Translations under genes and position numbers: made by a program
Part shown: positions 56,372-64,000 of the stretch, one piece after another
How positions within the stretch are numbered: position 1 is the stretch's first letter
Layout of the letters: each line of letters opens with the position of its first letter
The notes under the pieces: generated by a model
The model's database searches: none
Told to the model about the DNA's origin: nothing
What the model saw: only the letters and a program-made list of their open reading frames with translations
Assembly (NCBI GenBank): GCA_001552935.1
Contig: KQ959677.1
Coordinates: 23,994 to 87,993 of the forward strand
DNA length: 64,000 nucleotides
DNA from: Umbribacter vaginalis
GTDB lineage: Bacteria > Actinomycetota > Coriobacteriia > Coriobacteriales > Eggerthellaceae
Direction: 5' to 3'

Positions 56372-56580
56372 TGGGTTCAATATTTGCATGATATGTATTA
56401 GCAACGTTTTTGCATTGCACGTATACGTTATTGAGTTCATTCATACATTCTCAAGAGCTTTGCATGTATGTATCAGCAGTATGCATGAGCAGGGCGTATC
56501 GTGCTACATCTTAAAAGCGCCTGCAATACGCGCGTTTCCGCTTACGCATATTGCAAGCGCACATCAGCACCGTTTTTGCC

Positions 56581-57132
56581 TTACATTTTTACGCAACACG
56601 ACTCGATTACTTCACCTTGCATGGTTTTCAAGTCGATAAATCCGTTAGCGTATAGAGCATAACTTGCAACTCCGTCTTTTGGAATGGCAATACTCCCTGG
56701 ATTTACCAGCAAAATTTTACCTTCTTGCGAGAAACCTTTTTTGTGTGTATGGCCATACAGAAATATCGAACCGGGTTTAAGGTCGGGCAAATCACCAGGT
56801 CGAAGCCCAGAACGGTGCCCGTGCGTTGCAAAAAAAGTAACATCATCACTGATGAGGATGGTGTAGTCGCTCATGCAGGGAAAATGCAGCATCCACTGAT
56901 CAACTTCAGAGTCGCAATTACCGCGTACAGCGGTAGTAACACGCGCGTTCATATTGAGCAATTCTGCACATTCTTGTGGATTATAGCCTGTTGGTAAGGC
57001 ATTACGAGGACCATGATACAGCAAGTCGCCCAGCAACAACACATGGTCAACCTTTTCTGCTTCAATGCGTCCTACTAAGTGACGCGCAGCAAATGTTGAG
57101 CCGTGTATGTCTGAAGCAATAAGCAATCTCAT
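56581..57132 (-). CDS. YfcE/MJ0936-type metallophosphoesterase
   Basis: 183 residues from ATG 57132, which has AAAGGAG nine bases upstream; the in-frame ATG at 57159 has none. Metal ligands are visible in ASDIHGS (D8 and H10), LLGDLLYHGPRN, VRGNCDSEVD, FATHGHRSG and YGHTHK. This is the small single-domain phosphodiesterase family with YfcE of E. coli, active on artificial phosphodiesters; the natural substrate is unknown. It lies downstream of dgt on the same strand, separated by a hairpin. Confidence 0.88.
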   Translation of the reverse strand: MRLLIASDIHGSTFAARHLVGRIEAEKVDHVLLLGDLLYHGPRNALPTGYNPQECAELLNMNARVTTAVRGNCDSEVDQWMLHFPCMSDYTILISDDVTFFATHGHRSGLRPGDLPDLKPGSIFLYGHTHKKGFSQEGKILLVNPGSIAIPKDGVASYALYANGFIDLKTMQGEVIESCCVKM

Positions 57133-57197
57133 AAATTTAACAGCTCCTTTACCATACAACTCCTCCGCATTGAACGTATCGTGTTTGCGACTGTTAC

Positions 57198-57220
57198 AAC
57201 GCCATAGAATTTATGGCGTT
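57198..57220 (-). terminator. Hairpin between dgt and the phosphoesterase gene
   Basis: AACGCCATA (57198-57206) and TATGGCGTT (57212-57220) form a perfect 9-bp stem with a 5-base loop. No U-tract follows on the minus strand, so it could be a processing or weak termination site after dgt. Confidence 0.5.
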
Positions 57221-57274
57221 AACAATACCTCAGCACGTATTGTAGTATAGCTAAGTTTTACTCACTCAGCATAA

Positions 57275-58528
57275 TTATTCGCTATCATGAATAAATTGGT
57301 AGCTGTACTCGTAGGGAGTAGTAGTATCCAGTGTTGCAGTTTTACGCGGGAATGTATGATTATACAAGCGCACGAAATAATCGTCAGTCATCGATGAGAT
57401 ATAATCAACAACAATTTGATGAGGATCTTCTTGTAAATAGCTTTCACGCGTTATGCTTTGCGATTTTTTACACAAGTAATCTATATGGTGACGATAGATT
57501 GTTGACGTTTCACGTTTATGAAGCAAATCGTCGTAAAGCGCATCGTAGAGCGCTTCAAACATAGGCGCCACATTGTGATTTTCTTCAAGTGCTTGACCTT
57601 CAAGTTCATAGATATAGCGATAGTTTTCTTTCTTTGCTTCCTTGATGTCGTTAAACGCTTCTTGGCTCATTTCTATATGATCTTTGCCGTAGCTATTATT
57701 GATAATATCAACAATCATATTGTTTAAAATTTCACCATTGCGCACACCGATCATCTGCGATGAAAAGCATGAAAAGTCGGGGATGATTCCCAAGTCAATG
57801 GCGTCATTTCTATCTTTACCAAGGTAGGCGATCATATCAGCCATACGAACAACGCAGCCTTCCAATGTGCAGGGACGCAAAAGCTTAATATTTTGTTCAT
57901 CGCTAATGCACTTCTCGACCGTTTCATCCAGGTCGTCAAAGGTATTCATCGCGCGCATACGCAGCGCTTTTTGCACGAATTCGCCATTATGACACAGCGC
58001 TCCGTTAAGGGTTTGCAAGCTAATATTGCGCCGATAGAGCGTATCCATCACGCGTACACTTTGCACATTATGATTGAAATAACGTCCTGTGTATTTATGA
58101 TAGCAGGCGTTTAATAAGCGCTCACCTACATGGCCAAACGGCGCATGTCCAAGGTCGTGTCCAAGCGCAATAGCTTCAGCAAGTGAGGTGTTAAGACCTA
58201 AACATGAACATATTGAACGCGCAACGCGTGCTACTAATTGCACGTGCAGTCCGCGGCGGCAAATATCATCGTTTTTGATAAATGAAAACACTTGAGTTTT
58301 ATCAACATAGCGATTGTACGCTGGTATATTGATAATCTTTTCGCTGTCGCGCTCAAAAGCGGAGCGCACGAGCGTTGCGCGGTCGTGATCGGTATCTTCA
58401 CGACGGATAATGTTTTCATCAGCAAAAGCGTACTTACTTTTCTTGCCGTGCTGTTTGTCATCGCGAATTGCTTTCTCAATATCAGGATGCAAACTGAGAA
58501 GGGGATACATTTTAGTGTGTTCGCTCAT
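57275..58528 (-). CDS. dgt: Deoxyguanosinetriphosphate triphosphohydrolase family (HD domain)
   Basis: 417 residues from ATG 58528, preceded by GGAG. The HD metal site is H97, H124-D125 in LGHDLGHAPFGH, and the later D in VVRMADMIAYLGKD. The N-terminal RSAFERDSEKIINIPAYNR and CHNGE also fit dGTPase-like proteins. They hydrolyse dNTPs to nucleoside and triphosphate, which affects replication fidelity and phage growth. In Coriobacteriia-like genomes dgt lies next to dnaG; here the two are divergent. Confidence 0.88.
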   Translation of the reverse strand: MSEHTKMYPLLSLHPDIEKAIRDDKQHGKKSKYAFADENIIRREDTDHDRATLVRSAFERDSEKIINIPAYNRYVDKTQVFSFIKNDDICRRGLHVQLVARVARSICSCLGLNTSLAEAIALGHDLGHAPFGHVGERLLNACYHKYTGRYFNHNVQSVRVMDTLYRRNISLQTLNGALCHNGEFVQKALRMRAMNTFDDLDETVEKCISDEQNIKLLRPCTLEGCVVRMADMIAYLGKDRNDAIDLGIIPDFSCFSSQMIGVRNGEILNNMIVDIINNSYGKDHIEMSQEAFNDIKEAKKENYRYIYELEGQALEENHNVAPMFEALYDALYDDLLHKRETSTIYRHHIDYLCKKSQSITRESYLQEDPHQIVVDYISSMTDDYFVRLYNHTFPRKTATLDTTTPYEYSYQFIHDSE

Positions 58529-58639
58529 AGTTTTCTCCATTCTTTTATCAACTCTATTGTATCAGGCGTGTATTCATGTTGGGTGTTAATTATTTTTTTG
58601 TTATACTCAGTTATACAAATACGAAAAAAAGGAGCAATT

Positions 58640-58939
58640 ATGTCGCCAGTACCTCAGTATATGCGCTGGTTAAGTGTATTATGTGCTGTTATGGCAAGCT
58701 TTGGTGTCGGTGTGTTAGTTATCGGATATAAAACACCGAGCGTTGGACGTATTATGACTATTATCTGTTTATATGTGGTTGCTAGTATTCTGTTTTATGC
58801 AGCGCGTCGTATGGCGCATAAAAACAGCGTTTTTGCTTCTTCATTAAGCAGCGCTGCGATAAACGATGGAGCACACAATACAAGCAGCACTTCATCTTCG
58901 AGCACGAATTCTCATGATGCTTCGATGCAACAATCATAA
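58640..58939 (+). CDS. Small two-helix membrane protein, unknown
   Basis: 99 residues with a strong AAAAGGAG before the ATG at 58640. Two hydrophobic helices (about 8-30 and 38-56: VLCAVMASFGVGVLVIGY and MTIICLYVVASILFYAA) are separated by a short KTPSVGR turn. The C-terminal 40 residues are Ser/Asn/Thr-rich and unstructured. No family is recognised. It ends 18 bases before dnaG and is probably co-transcribed with it. Confidence 0.7.
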   Translation: MSPVPQYMRWLSVLCAVMASFGVGVLVIGYKTPSVGRIMTIICLYVVASILFYAARRMAHKNSVFASSLSSAAINDGAHNTSSTSSSSTNSHDASMQQS

Positions 58940-58957
58940 GCTTATATGTAGGTTATT

Positions 58958-60967
58958 ATGGCTTTTGGATACAGTGATGAAGAAATTCGCCGCGTTCGCG
59001 AAGCAAGCAGCTTAAAAGAGCTTTTTGCTCAGCGTGGTGCGCTGGTAAAGCGTGGTGGCGATTTTTGGTGTTGCTGCCCGTTTCATCACGAAAAAACACC
59101 TTCGCTTAAAATTGATGATGTGCTTGGTTTATGGCATTGTTTTGGCTGTGGCGCAGGTGGTGATGCCATCTCTTTTGTTGAGCGCGCTGAGAATATGAAT
59201 TTTGTAGAAGCGCTTGAGTACCTTGCAGAACGTGCGCATATACCGCTTCAAAAGCAACAGCAATCAGGTAAAAACACCCCTACCTCTTCAACGTTAACGC
59301 TCAAACAACTTTGTAAAGATGCAGCAGAATTTTACCATTGCCAGCTTATGCGCCTTACGTCTGAACAAGCGCAAGCTGCTCGTGATTATTTATCATCGCG
59401 CCAGCTAGGAGGGGATATTCCGCGTTTGTGGAATTTAGGTTTTGCTCCTGGTAATGGCACGCTTGTGTCCTATCTGCGTTCAAAATCGTATTCTGACGCT
59501 GATATGATTGCAGCTAATGTGGCGCTTAAAAATGCGAACGGCGTCGTGCATGATCGTTTTTTTAATCGCATTATGTTTCCTATTTTTGATGTTTCTGATA
59601 ATGTAATTGCATTTGGTGGGCGTGTTATTGGGTCTGGACAGCCAAAGTATCTCAATACGTCCGAATCGCCTTTGTTTCATAAATCACGCGTGCTGTATGG
59701 CTTAAACAAAGCAAAAACCGCTATGAGTGAAAAAGGCGAAGCTATTGTTGTGGAAGGCTATACCGATGTGATAGCGCTCCATCAATCAGGTATTACTCAT
59801 GCGGTTGCAACGCTTGGAACAGCGCTTACATCGCAGCATATCAATGTGTTGTCGCGCTATGCAAAACGCAGTATTGTGTATCTTTTTGATGGTGATAATG
59901 CAGGTCAACACGCTATTGAGCGCGCATTGCAATTTATTGATGATCGTTTTACGCCAGAAGCGGGGGCAGCGCGTGTACAACTTAAAGCCGTAACACTTCC
60001 TGATAACCTTGATCCTGCTGAATTTGTAGCAGCTCACGGGGGAGCGGCGCTGGATGCGCTTATTGCGCATGCACAACCACTTCTGCTTTTTGGTATTGAG
60101 CGGCGATTATCAAAGTACAATCTGGAAAATCCTTGGGAGCGCACGCAAGCATTTTCTGATGCTCTTAGCATATTAGCTCCTATAAAGCATTCTCTGCTTG
60201 CGAAAGAATATGTATCGCTTCTTGCAGATAGATGCAATGTTCGCACCGATGATGCACTGAAAGCGTTAGCGGCTTTAAGGTCGAACTCAGCTGTATCTTC
60301 TGCAATGCGTGAAAGAACACGTTCAGGCATGCCGCCATCATCTGGGGTTCATCCATCAGCTAGCATGCAGTCATCATCTGGCACGTTTAAGCAGGTGAAT
60401 GCTAGCGTAAATTCTGAATCGTATGCTCAGGGCACACAGGTTGGTTTTGCACGCCGTGTACGTTCTTCACAAGCTCAGAGCGCACCTGGTAAAACGACTA
60501 ATCGCGCACGGATAGAATTTAGCGTGTTGTGTATTTTGATACGAAAGCCTGAAGCTATCGGGCGCGCGTATGAACAGCTTCAACAAATAAAGTGGAGCGT
60601 TGAAGTGTTATCGCAGCTTGCATCCTTTTTATGTGAGGAATACAAGCGCGCATACAGCACGCATGCAGCATGTACTACTGATGTGCTCATGAGTGCGCTA
60701 TCGCAACGCTTCGTATCGTTAATGCCGCGCCTCTCTCAGGGCTTAATGTCGGTGAAAGACACTGATTATCAGCGCCTTTCTTATTTATTTGAAGAGCTTG
60801 CGATTGGTGATTTGGAAGATAAAATTATCCACGCACGTGGTCGTATTAAGCAGCTCCAGGCATTAGGCGAAAATAATTCTGAACGTGATCAGTTATTTTG
60901 TGAAATCAGCAGCATGCAAAAAGAGCTTTTTGAGCGAAAACTTAAGCATCAGCAATCGCGCGGTTAA
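58958..60967 (+). CDS. dnaG: DNA primase
   Basis: 669 residues. The CHC2 zinc finger uses C40, H43, C61 and C64. The catalytic core has FDVSDNVIAFGGRVIGSG and the Toprim segment EAIVVEGYTDVIALHQ, then YLFDGDNAGQHA with the metal-binding acids. A Ser/Gly-rich linker (about 445-500) leads to a C-terminal DnaB-binding helical domain. Synthesises RNA primers for replication. Confidence 0.96.
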   Translation: MAFGYSDEEIRRVREASSLKELFAQRGALVKRGGDFWCCCPFHHEKTPSLKIDDVLGLWHCFGCGAGGDAISFVERAENMNFVEALEYLAERAHIPLQKQQQSGKNTPTSSTLTLKQLCKDAAEFYHCQLMRLTSEQAQAARDYLSSRQLGGDIPRLWNLGFAPGNGTLVSYLRSKSYSDADMIAANVALKNANGVVHDRFFNRIMFPIFDVSDNVIAFGGRVIGSGQPKYLNTSESPLFHKSRVLYGLNKAKTAMSEKGEAIVVEGYTDVIALHQSGITHAVATLGTALTSQHINVLSRYAKRSIVYLFDGDNAGQHAIERALQFIDDRFTPEAGAARVQLKAVTLPDNLDPAEFVAAHGGAALDALIAHAQPLLLFGIERRLSKYNLENPWERTQAFSDALSILAPIKHSLLAKEYVSLLADRCNVRTDDALKALAALRSNSAVSSAMRERTRSGMPPSSGVHPSASMQSSSGTFKQVNASVNSESYAQGTQVGFARRVRSSQAQSAPGKTTNRARIEFSVLCILIRKPEAIGRAYEQLQQIKWSVEVLSQLASFLCEEYKRAYSTHAACTTDVLMSALSQRFVSLMPRLSQGLMSVKDTDYQRLSYLFEELAIGDLEDKIIHARGRIKQLQALGENNSERDQLFCEISSMQKELFERKLKHQQSRG

Positions 60968-60979
60968 CGGGACGATGCT

Positions 60980-61924
60980 ATGTTTGGCGCCCCTATTGTT
61001 ATATATTTGTTTCTCGGCGGCACAGGCGCAGGTTTAAGCATCTGTGCTGCTTTGTGTGTGCTCCTTACACCAAAACACCGTATTGGCACTTTGCTTATAC
61101 CACGTAAGCGCTTGATTTTTATGGCGCATCAAAGCACGTGTGAACTTCTTGTGACTGCATTCACCAGTTCTTTTCTTGCTCTTGCAGCGGGCGTTGTTTT
61201 TTTATTAGCCGACTTAGGATCTATCGATAAAGCTTTGTATTTGTTTCTCATGCCGCATGCTAGTTTTCTTACGTTTGGATCGTATGCGCTTGTTGTACTC
61301 ATGCTTGCCGATGCACTGCTTGCCGCACTGGTTGCATTCTTTACCTACGTTTCGCTTATATGCGTGCGCTTATGTGCACTTATCGCCTTTGTTGGCGGAT
61401 GCTGTGTTGCTGCATATACAGGTATCATGCTAGCAAGCTTGAACGCTATACCGCTGTGGAACTCACCGTGGATTATCGCTCTTTTTTGCGTTTCAGCGTT
61501 TTCATGCGGAATAGCGCTTTTTATACTTATCGTATCGCTTGGACGCTATCGTGAAGCGTATAAACAGCTCCACACGGTGTTGCTTCGCTGTGATTTTGTG
61601 TGTTTAATCCTTGAATTTTTTTGTTTAGCTGCATTTTTGTACAGCGCATTAGGAAGTTGGTATACAGAAGCACGTACAGCGGCACTCTTTTTACTCTCTG
61701 GTACATCAGGGATATTGTTTCTTGGCTCGTGTGTTTTGTTAGGTATTATTATTCCGCTTCTGGGAGATGCGGTGATAACGCGCTTTGATACACGGTATAA
61801 TACCGTGCATTGGGAAAGCTTTATAGTGATAGCACTGTTGGTTTTAGTGGGAGCGTTTTCTATGCGCTATGGTATTGTTATAGCAGCATCGCACGTATTT
61901 TTAGGAGCAGGTGTTGCAGGATGA
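60980..61924 (+). CDS. NrfD/DmsC-like integral membrane protein, orphan
   Basis: 314 residues with about nine membrane helices. The start MFGAPIVIYLFLGGTGAGLS is that of NrfD/PsrC-type quinol-handling subunits, where YLFLGGTGAG is the typical first-helix pattern. These normally work with an iron-sulfur protein and a molybdopterin oxidoreductase, none of which is encoded nearby. It overlaps the following regulator by 4 bases. It may serve a complex encoded elsewhere. Confidence 0.7.
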   Translation: MFGAPIVIYLFLGGTGAGLSICAALCVLLTPKHRIGTLLIPRKRLIFMAHQSTCELLVTAFTSSFLALAAGVVFLLADLGSIDKALYLFLMPHASFLTFGSYALVVLMLADALLAALVAFFTYVSLICVRLCALIAFVGGCCVAAYTGIMLASLNAIPLWNSPWIIALFCVSAFSCGIALFILIVSLGRYREAYKQLHTVLLRCDFVCLILEFFCLAAFLYSALGSWYTEARTAALFLLSGTSGILFLGSCVLLGIIIPLLGDAVITRFDTRYNTVHWESFIVIALLVLVGAFSMRYGIVIAASHVFLGAGVAG

Positions 61925-62364
61925 ATACACCCTCGCCTCAACAATTTAGTTTTACCATCGATGAAACAAGCGATTTAGCGCTTTGGATACAAATTCGTAA
62001 TCGTTATATTTATCTTATTTCATCGGGCTACTATAAAGCAGGCGATGTTTTGCCTACGGTACGTGCGCTTGCAGCAACGCTTTCAATTAACTATAACACC
62101 GTCAATAAAGCGTATTTAGCGTTAAAATCGGAAGGCTGGGTATCAACAACACCTGGTAGAGGAACTATTGTATTGGATGTTTCTCATGCTGGCATACATG
62201 ATAGCAGTGAAGTTGAGCAAAGCATGCGCGAGTGTATCGCGTGCTGTCGCAATGCTGGTATGTCGCTTGATGATATTCTTGTACGTTTCAAACATGTTAT
62301 TACCGACATGAAAATGCACGCTTCGTCATGTGATAGCAATACTTCGTCATCGTCAGCAGAGTAA
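61921..62364 (+). CDS. GntR family regulator, YtrA-like
   Basis: 147 residues from ATG 61921, overlapping the previous stop (ATGA). The winged helix has LWIQIRNRYIYLISSGYYKA, GDVLPTVRALAATLSINYNT and VNKAYLALKSEGWVSTTPGR. The short C-terminal tail (about 80-147) has no ligand-binding domain, which fits the YtrA subfamily; these usually control ABC transporter genes nearby. None is adjacent, so its target is unknown. The gap 62365-62569 is empty. Confidence 0.85.
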   Translation: MNTPSPQQFSFTIDETSDLALWIQIRNRYIYLISSGYYKAGDVLPTVRALAATLSINYNTVNKAYLALKSEGWVSTTPGRGTIVLDVSHAGIHDSSEVEQSMRECIACCRNAGMSLDDILVRFKHVITDMKMHASSCDSNTSSSSAE

Positions 62365-62569
62365 GTGGATGCAGAAGAATGCCAGATAATATGGGCAAAA
62401 GTACTATGATCCACTGCGAACCTATAAGCAACAGGGCACTGCGGTATAACACGGTAGTGCGCTTTTGTGATTATAACCAATGCGTACTGCGTACGACTAA
62501 TACAAGCGCATCTTAGTACGATGATATTCCGCTTGAACTGTATTATGAAAATAGGGAAGGGTTTTTGGT

Positions 62570-63565
62570 ATGAAGCAGCATAACCAATACAATACAAAAC
62601 AAAAAGCGCAGATAGCAGGTAATTCAACTCAAAACGTGTTGCTTCCTCAAAGTGAATTTGTTGGTCAGCAAACATCTCATATAGGAGTGTTTTTATTTAG
62701 CGTCATGATGTTTGTGTTTGGAGCAGCACTAGCAGCTGTGTTGTGTTATCTAGCAGGGATGCGAATCGGGCTTTTCAGTGTATGTATCTGTTTCGTGTGC
62801 GGTATCGCGTGTGCTATGAGTATTCATATTGCACAAGAATGGGAACATGTTATTGTGCTGCGTTTAGGTAAATTTCATAGAAGTGCAGGCCCTGGCTGCT
62901 TTCTTACTATTCCTTTTATCGATAGCAACGTTATTCGTGTTGATACGCGTTTGCGCGTTACAACGTTTGATGCAAAACGCACACTTTCAAGCGATTTAGT
63001 ACCCCTTGATGTTGATGCGGTGTTATTTTGGGTGGTGTGGGATGCACGTGCTGCAAGTGTTGAAGTAACCGATTTTGCATGTGCGGTGCAACTAGCAGCA
63101 CAAACAGCCTTGCGAGATGCTATTGGGCGCTCGAGCGTTGCAGAGGTTGCACTCAAGCGCGAACAGCTTGACTCAGAACTTAAGAAAATGCTTGAAGACG
63201 AAGTGTCGGCATGGGGCGTAAGTATTATTTCTGTACAAGTTCGCGATATTCTTATTCCTGAAGATTTACAGCAAGCGCTTTCTCTTGAAGCTCAAGCTGA
63301 ACAGCGTCGTAAAGCGCGTATGATTTTAATGGAAGGCGAAAAAGATCTTGCGCTTATGCTTAAAGAAGCTGCAGGTGAATATAAAAACGACCCAGAAGCA
63401 CTGCGCTTGCGCACGATGCATTTGTTATATGAAAGCATGCGCGATGCAAAATCGTCACTTGTTATTCCCAGTGCACTTTCGGATGGTTTTGAACAAGATG
63501 ACAGCTCGCTGTTAAAAGCTTTAGTTGGTTCGTTTTCACGGAAAATAAAACATCCTAACGAATAG
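62570..63565 (+). CDS. SPFH/band 7 (stomatin-like) membrane protein
   Basis: 331 residues; GGGAAGGG precedes the ATG. A hydrophobic hairpin at about 42-85 anchors the protein. The SPFH domain begins VIVLRLGKFHRSAGPGCFLT and continues with VDTRLRVTTFDAKRTLSSD; a long coiled-coil (about 190-265, with VSIISVQVRDILIPEDLQQA) follows. Such proteins scaffold membrane domains or proteases. No NfeD partner is seen. Confidence 0.88.
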   Translation: MKQHNQYNTKQKAQIAGNSTQNVLLPQSEFVGQQTSHIGVFLFSVMMFVFGAALAAVLCYLAGMRIGLFSVCICFVCGIACAMSIHIAQEWEHVIVLRLGKFHRSAGPGCFLTIPFIDSNVIRVDTRLRVTTFDAKRTLSSDLVPLDVDAVLFWVVWDARAASVEVTDFACAVQLAAQTALRDAIGRSSVAEVALKREQLDSELKKMLEDEVSAWGVSIISVQVRDILIPEDLQQALSLEAQAEQRRKARMILMEGEKDLALMLKEAAGEYKNDPEALRLRTMHLLYESMRDAKSSLVIPSALSDGFEQDDSSLLKALVGSFSRKIKHPNE

Positions 63566-63737
63566 CTATTGGTAGCATCGTGCGAAGCGTATGCATGAGT
63601 TATACGGCATGCTTACGTTGTGTGAATAGATCCGCTCAACAGTGTATCGCTTACATGGATGGTAAAGCGCGGAATGACTCGTTTTAAAATCATGGTTTGA
63701 CCTTGTATTATTCTTAAAATAGATAGCAATTTTGCCA

Positions 63738-63777
63738 AATTGTCATATGATAATTATTGAATTGTCATATGACAATT
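63738..63777. promoter_or_regulatory. Two tandem 18-bp palindromes (operator)
   Basis: AATTGTCATATGATAATT (63738-63755, one mismatch) and AATTGTCATATGACAATT (63760-63777, perfect) lie 22 bases centre to centre, two helix turns, 130 bases before the last gene. The spacing suits co-operative dimer binding. The regulator is unknown to me. The gap 63566-63904 has no gene. Confidence 0.65.
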
Positions 63778-63846
63778 GATATAGTTAATGCATAAATCAA
63801 TACGAGTTTACGCGTGTTGAACGTAGCAATATGGTAGTAGTTCTTG

Positions 63847-63889
63847 CCATATGCAGAAGACGAGCTGCAGGTAAGAATACTGCATATGG
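63847..63889 (+). promoter_or_regulatory. 10-bp inverted repeat in the leader of the last gene
   Basis: CCATATGCAG (63847-63856) and CTGCATATGG (63880-63889) are perfect arms with a 23-base loop. The right arm ends just before TAGGAGGGG (63891-63899), the ribosome-binding site, so the structure may affect initiation. Confidence 0.5.
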
Positions 63890-63904
63890 GTAGGAGGGGT
63901 AATT

Positions 63905-64000
63905 ATGCAGCATACGAGTGCTTCTATGCAAAGCACTTCCGAACAAAGTTCATCTCTACAAGGTGCGTTACCATCACATGAAAAGCACCTAACAGCGCTT
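63905..64000 (+). CDS. Start of an unidentified gene, cut by window end
   Basis: ATG at 63905 with AGGAGGGG 5-6 bases upstream; 32 codons remain inside the window (MQHTSASMQSTSEQSSSLQG at the start). The visible part is Ser/Gln-rich and carries no motif. The elaborate promoter region suggests a regulated gene. Confidence 0.6.
   Translation, partial: MQHTSASMQSTSEQSSSLQGALPSHEKHLTAL

Overview
The window looks like the chromosome of an anaerobic Coriobacteriia member (Actinomycetota), most like the Eggerthellaceae. Evidence: a rimP-nusA-ylxR-infB-rbfA-DHH-truB-ribF run whose NusA resembles that of Eggerthella as I remember it, a dgt / small membrane protein / dnaG neighbourhood, a membrane pyrophosphatase, and many GTG/TTG starts with AGGAGG-type sites. 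Base composition in the housekeeping half is moderate, so a mid-GC relative such as Cryptobacterium is possible. That is inference.

Bases 1-6056: a CpXC-domain protein cut by the window edge, then a complete BceRS-BceAB type module (response regulator, sensor kinase, ABC ATPase, FtsX-like permease) for cell-envelope antimicrobial peptides. Bases 6057-6660 hold 25-bp tandem repeats and a hairpin.

Bases 6661-18254 are a defence region. A small HTH protein is followed by a tight five-gene operon: SNF2-type helicase, DUF4391 protein, unknown coiled-coil protein, type III Mod methyltransferase and type III Res. DinD and a GIY-YIG/DUF4357 protein follow on the opposite strand, then a frameshifted gene remnant.

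Bases 18735-28141 look like stacked integrations at the 3' end of guaA. Four copies of the guaA-terminal core (all encode Glu-Trp-Glu-stop) delimit three short segments. The first carries a 192-residue unknown protein. The second carries tet(W) with its leader but with codon 65 changed to TGA. The third carries a divergent mef/msr(D)-like macrolide pair behind a leader peptide and attenuator. The two guaA-proximal segments end in near-identical ~180-bp blocks. I see no integrase gene.

Bases 28130-64000 are mostly core genome: guaA, uppP, DAHP synthase, chorismate mutase, ilvD-ilvB-ilvN-ilvC behind a probable T-box leader, an AEC transporter, an iron-type ABC importer, the nusA-infB operon, hppA, a metallophosphoesterase, dgt, dnaG, an orphan NrfD-like protein with a GntR regulator, and an SPFH protein. 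The last gene is cut by the window edge and sits behind two tandem 18-bp palindromes. Intergenic gaps of this half repeatedly hold unrelated 21-34 bp tandem repeats. I found no rRNA, tRNA or CRISPR array.
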